NCBI GenBank assembly: GCA_947628155.1 | Contig: CANQYQ010000005.1 | Coordinates: 1-38,316 of the forward strand | Reading direction: 5' to 3' | DNA length: 38,316 bases | DNA from: an uncultured Clostridia bacterium | GTDB taxonomy: Bacteria; Bacillota; Clostridia; UBA1381 | Part shown: positions 36,887-38,316 of the stretch, piece by piece | Numbering within the stretch: position 1 is the stretch's first letter | How the letters are laid out: each line of letters starts with the position of its first letter | Notes under the pieces: model-generated | What the model was told of the DNA's origin: nothing | The model's database searches: none | Seen by the model: only the letters and a program-made list of their open reading frames with translations | Program-made: the position numbers and the translations under genes

Positions 36887-37011
36887 ATCCCGGACTCATC
36901 AACAAATTGGCCGGGCCGCACATGAAGCATGGAATATTGATTAATTGTAATTTTATCTTTTGTCTTTTTTCTCCGGCCCGTGAAATGTGAAAACGATTAT
37001 GTAATACTATT

Positions 37012-37049
37012 GCTCCGATTACGGCATAATACGCCTAATCGGAGCTTTT
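37012..37049 (+). terminator. Rho-independent terminator
   Basis: GCTCCGATTAcGGC-loop-GCCTAATCGGAGC followed by TTTT. Confidence 0.8.
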
Positions 37050-37282
37050 CATTTATGAGAAAGCTACCCGTTAACGGCGGCGTCCCGGCACACCCAAAAT
37101 TGCCGAAACGGCGCTGGATTTGCGTATTCGGATACGGAAGTGATTTACATATTATGGATTTTGTTGTCCGGTTTGGGCGCATTGCACATACAGGATATGA
37201 TATTATTTACACTTATGTCAATAGACGCGGCGCAAAAGAAAGTGTATAATTTTATCAGAGAGAAATCAGGGGGGAGATTTTT

Positions 37283-38316
37283 ATGAAAAAATTAGCTGCT
37301 TTAGCATTGGCGCTTTTTATAATTGCGCCTTTAATTCCACATGGAATGACAGTTTCGGCGGCAGACCCGCTTCCGGCGTTTCCGGGCGCGGAGGGCGGCG
37401 GAAAATTTGCCACTGGCGGACGCGGCGGCACTGTCGTTCACGTCACAAATTTAAACGATTCCGGCACGGGCTCGCTTCGCGACGCGGTGGCGCATACGGG
37501 AAGAATAGTCGTATTTGACGTGGGCGGTACGATCAATTTAAAATCCGACATCTCATGCGCCGGGAATGTAACGGTCGCGGGTCAAACCGCTCCGGGCGGC
37601 AAGGGCATTACGCTCAGAGGCGGAAAATTCGCGTTCGGCGGCGATAATACAATAGCGCGGTTTATCGCGTCGCGCCCCGGCGAGAAGGGAAAGGACTCGG
37701 ATTACGACGCGTGGGGCGGCTCGAAGGGCTCAAATTCCATAATCGACCACTGCTCCATAGGCTGGGCGAACGACGAGCAGTTCGGCTTGTATTCATCAAG
37801 CAGTCAGACGGTGCAGTACACGATTATCGGCCCGTCAAACTGCGTATCGTACCACTCCAAAGGCGCGCACGGATTCGGCGTTATGTTCGGAAGCAACAAC
37901 AACACATGGCACCACAACATACTCGCGCACAGCCTTTCACGTAATTTCCGAGGCAAGGTGGGCGGCTCCAATACGATGGATTTTGTAAATAACGTGATCT
38001 ACAACTGGGGTTATCAAACCGCCTACGGCACACTCGGTCATCTTAATTATGTAAACAATTATCTCAAAGCCGGACCGTCTACGCGCAAAAGCTACAATTT
38101 CTTAAATATAAACAGCGGAACAGCGCCGGAAAATTACAGATTTTATCTGACCGGCAACAAGGTTATGAAGCCGGACGGAACGCCATACAGTGACTCGCTT
38201 AACGCAAACAACTGGGCGGGCGGCGTGAGTTATGGCAGCGCGGGTCTTACCGAGGCAAATTATCGCGTAGACTCGCCGTTTAATATCAGCGCGTCGAACG
38301 GCAGCAATCAGTCGTA
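37283..38316 (+). CDS. Pectate lyase-like secreted protein (PL1-type), truncated by window end
   Basis: Not in the ORF track because it runs off the edge; MKKLAALALALFIIAPLIPHGMTVSAADPLPAFPGAEGGGKFATGGRGGTVVHVTNLNDSGTGSLRDAV..., IIDHCSIGWANDEQFGLY, RNFRGKVGGSNTMDFVNNVIYNWG. Confidence 0.88.
   Translation, partial: MKKLAALALALFIIAPLIPHGMTVSAADPLPAFPGAEGGGKFATGGRGGTVVHVTNLNDSGTGSLRDAVAHTGRIVVFDVGGTINLKSDISCAGNVTVAGQTAPGGKGITLRGGKFAFGGDNTIARFIASRPGEKGKDSDYDAWGGSKGSNSIIDHCSIGWANDEQFGLYSSSSQTVQYTIIGPSNCVSYHSKGAHGFGVMFGSNNNTWHHNILAHSLSRNFRGKVGGSNTMDFVNNVIYNWGYQTAYGTLGHLNYVNNYLKAGPSTRKSYNFLNINSGTAPENYRFYLTGNKVMKPDGTPYSDSLNANNWAGGVSYGSAGLTEANYRVDSPFNISASNGSNQS

Overview
The window looks like chromosomal DNA from an anaerobic Firmicute (Clostridia-like). 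This is inferred from gene content: class III FBPase, monomeric [FeFe] hydrogenase, reverse-type rubrerythrin, PadR/HAAS pair. Housekeeping genes (lysS, thiD, rfbB, citrate synthase, fbp, glmM) are interleaved with plant cell-wall (pectin/rhamnogalacturonan) genes: GH88, a GDSL rhamnogalacturonan acetylesterase-like protein, GH78, and a PL1-like pectate lyase cut by the right edge that the ORF track misses. Four signals stand out. (1) A tightly packed minus-strand operon (16500->10159) combines a small ORF, a cytoplasmic BspA-like LRR protein, a radical SAM protein, a metallopeptidase-like/VWA protein, a MoxR AAA+ ATPase, PnuC and NadR. (2) A ~250-nt promoter plus 5' leader is present in two diverged copies upstream of two different secreted-protein genes (8643- and 17125+). 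The copies share conserved blocks at conserved spacing and a hairpin with a compensating pair, so this is a candidate cis-regulatory RNA. (3) The DNA word GGGGACA(C/G)TAAA and close variants occurs 9 times, on both strands and in several codon registers, inside ~1.7 kb of the GH78 gene. (4) A divergent galactokinase-like protein appears to have lost GHMP catalytic motifs. No CRISPR array, rRNA, tRNA or intact transposase gene was seen. All product calls come from reading the protein sequences; no database search was run.
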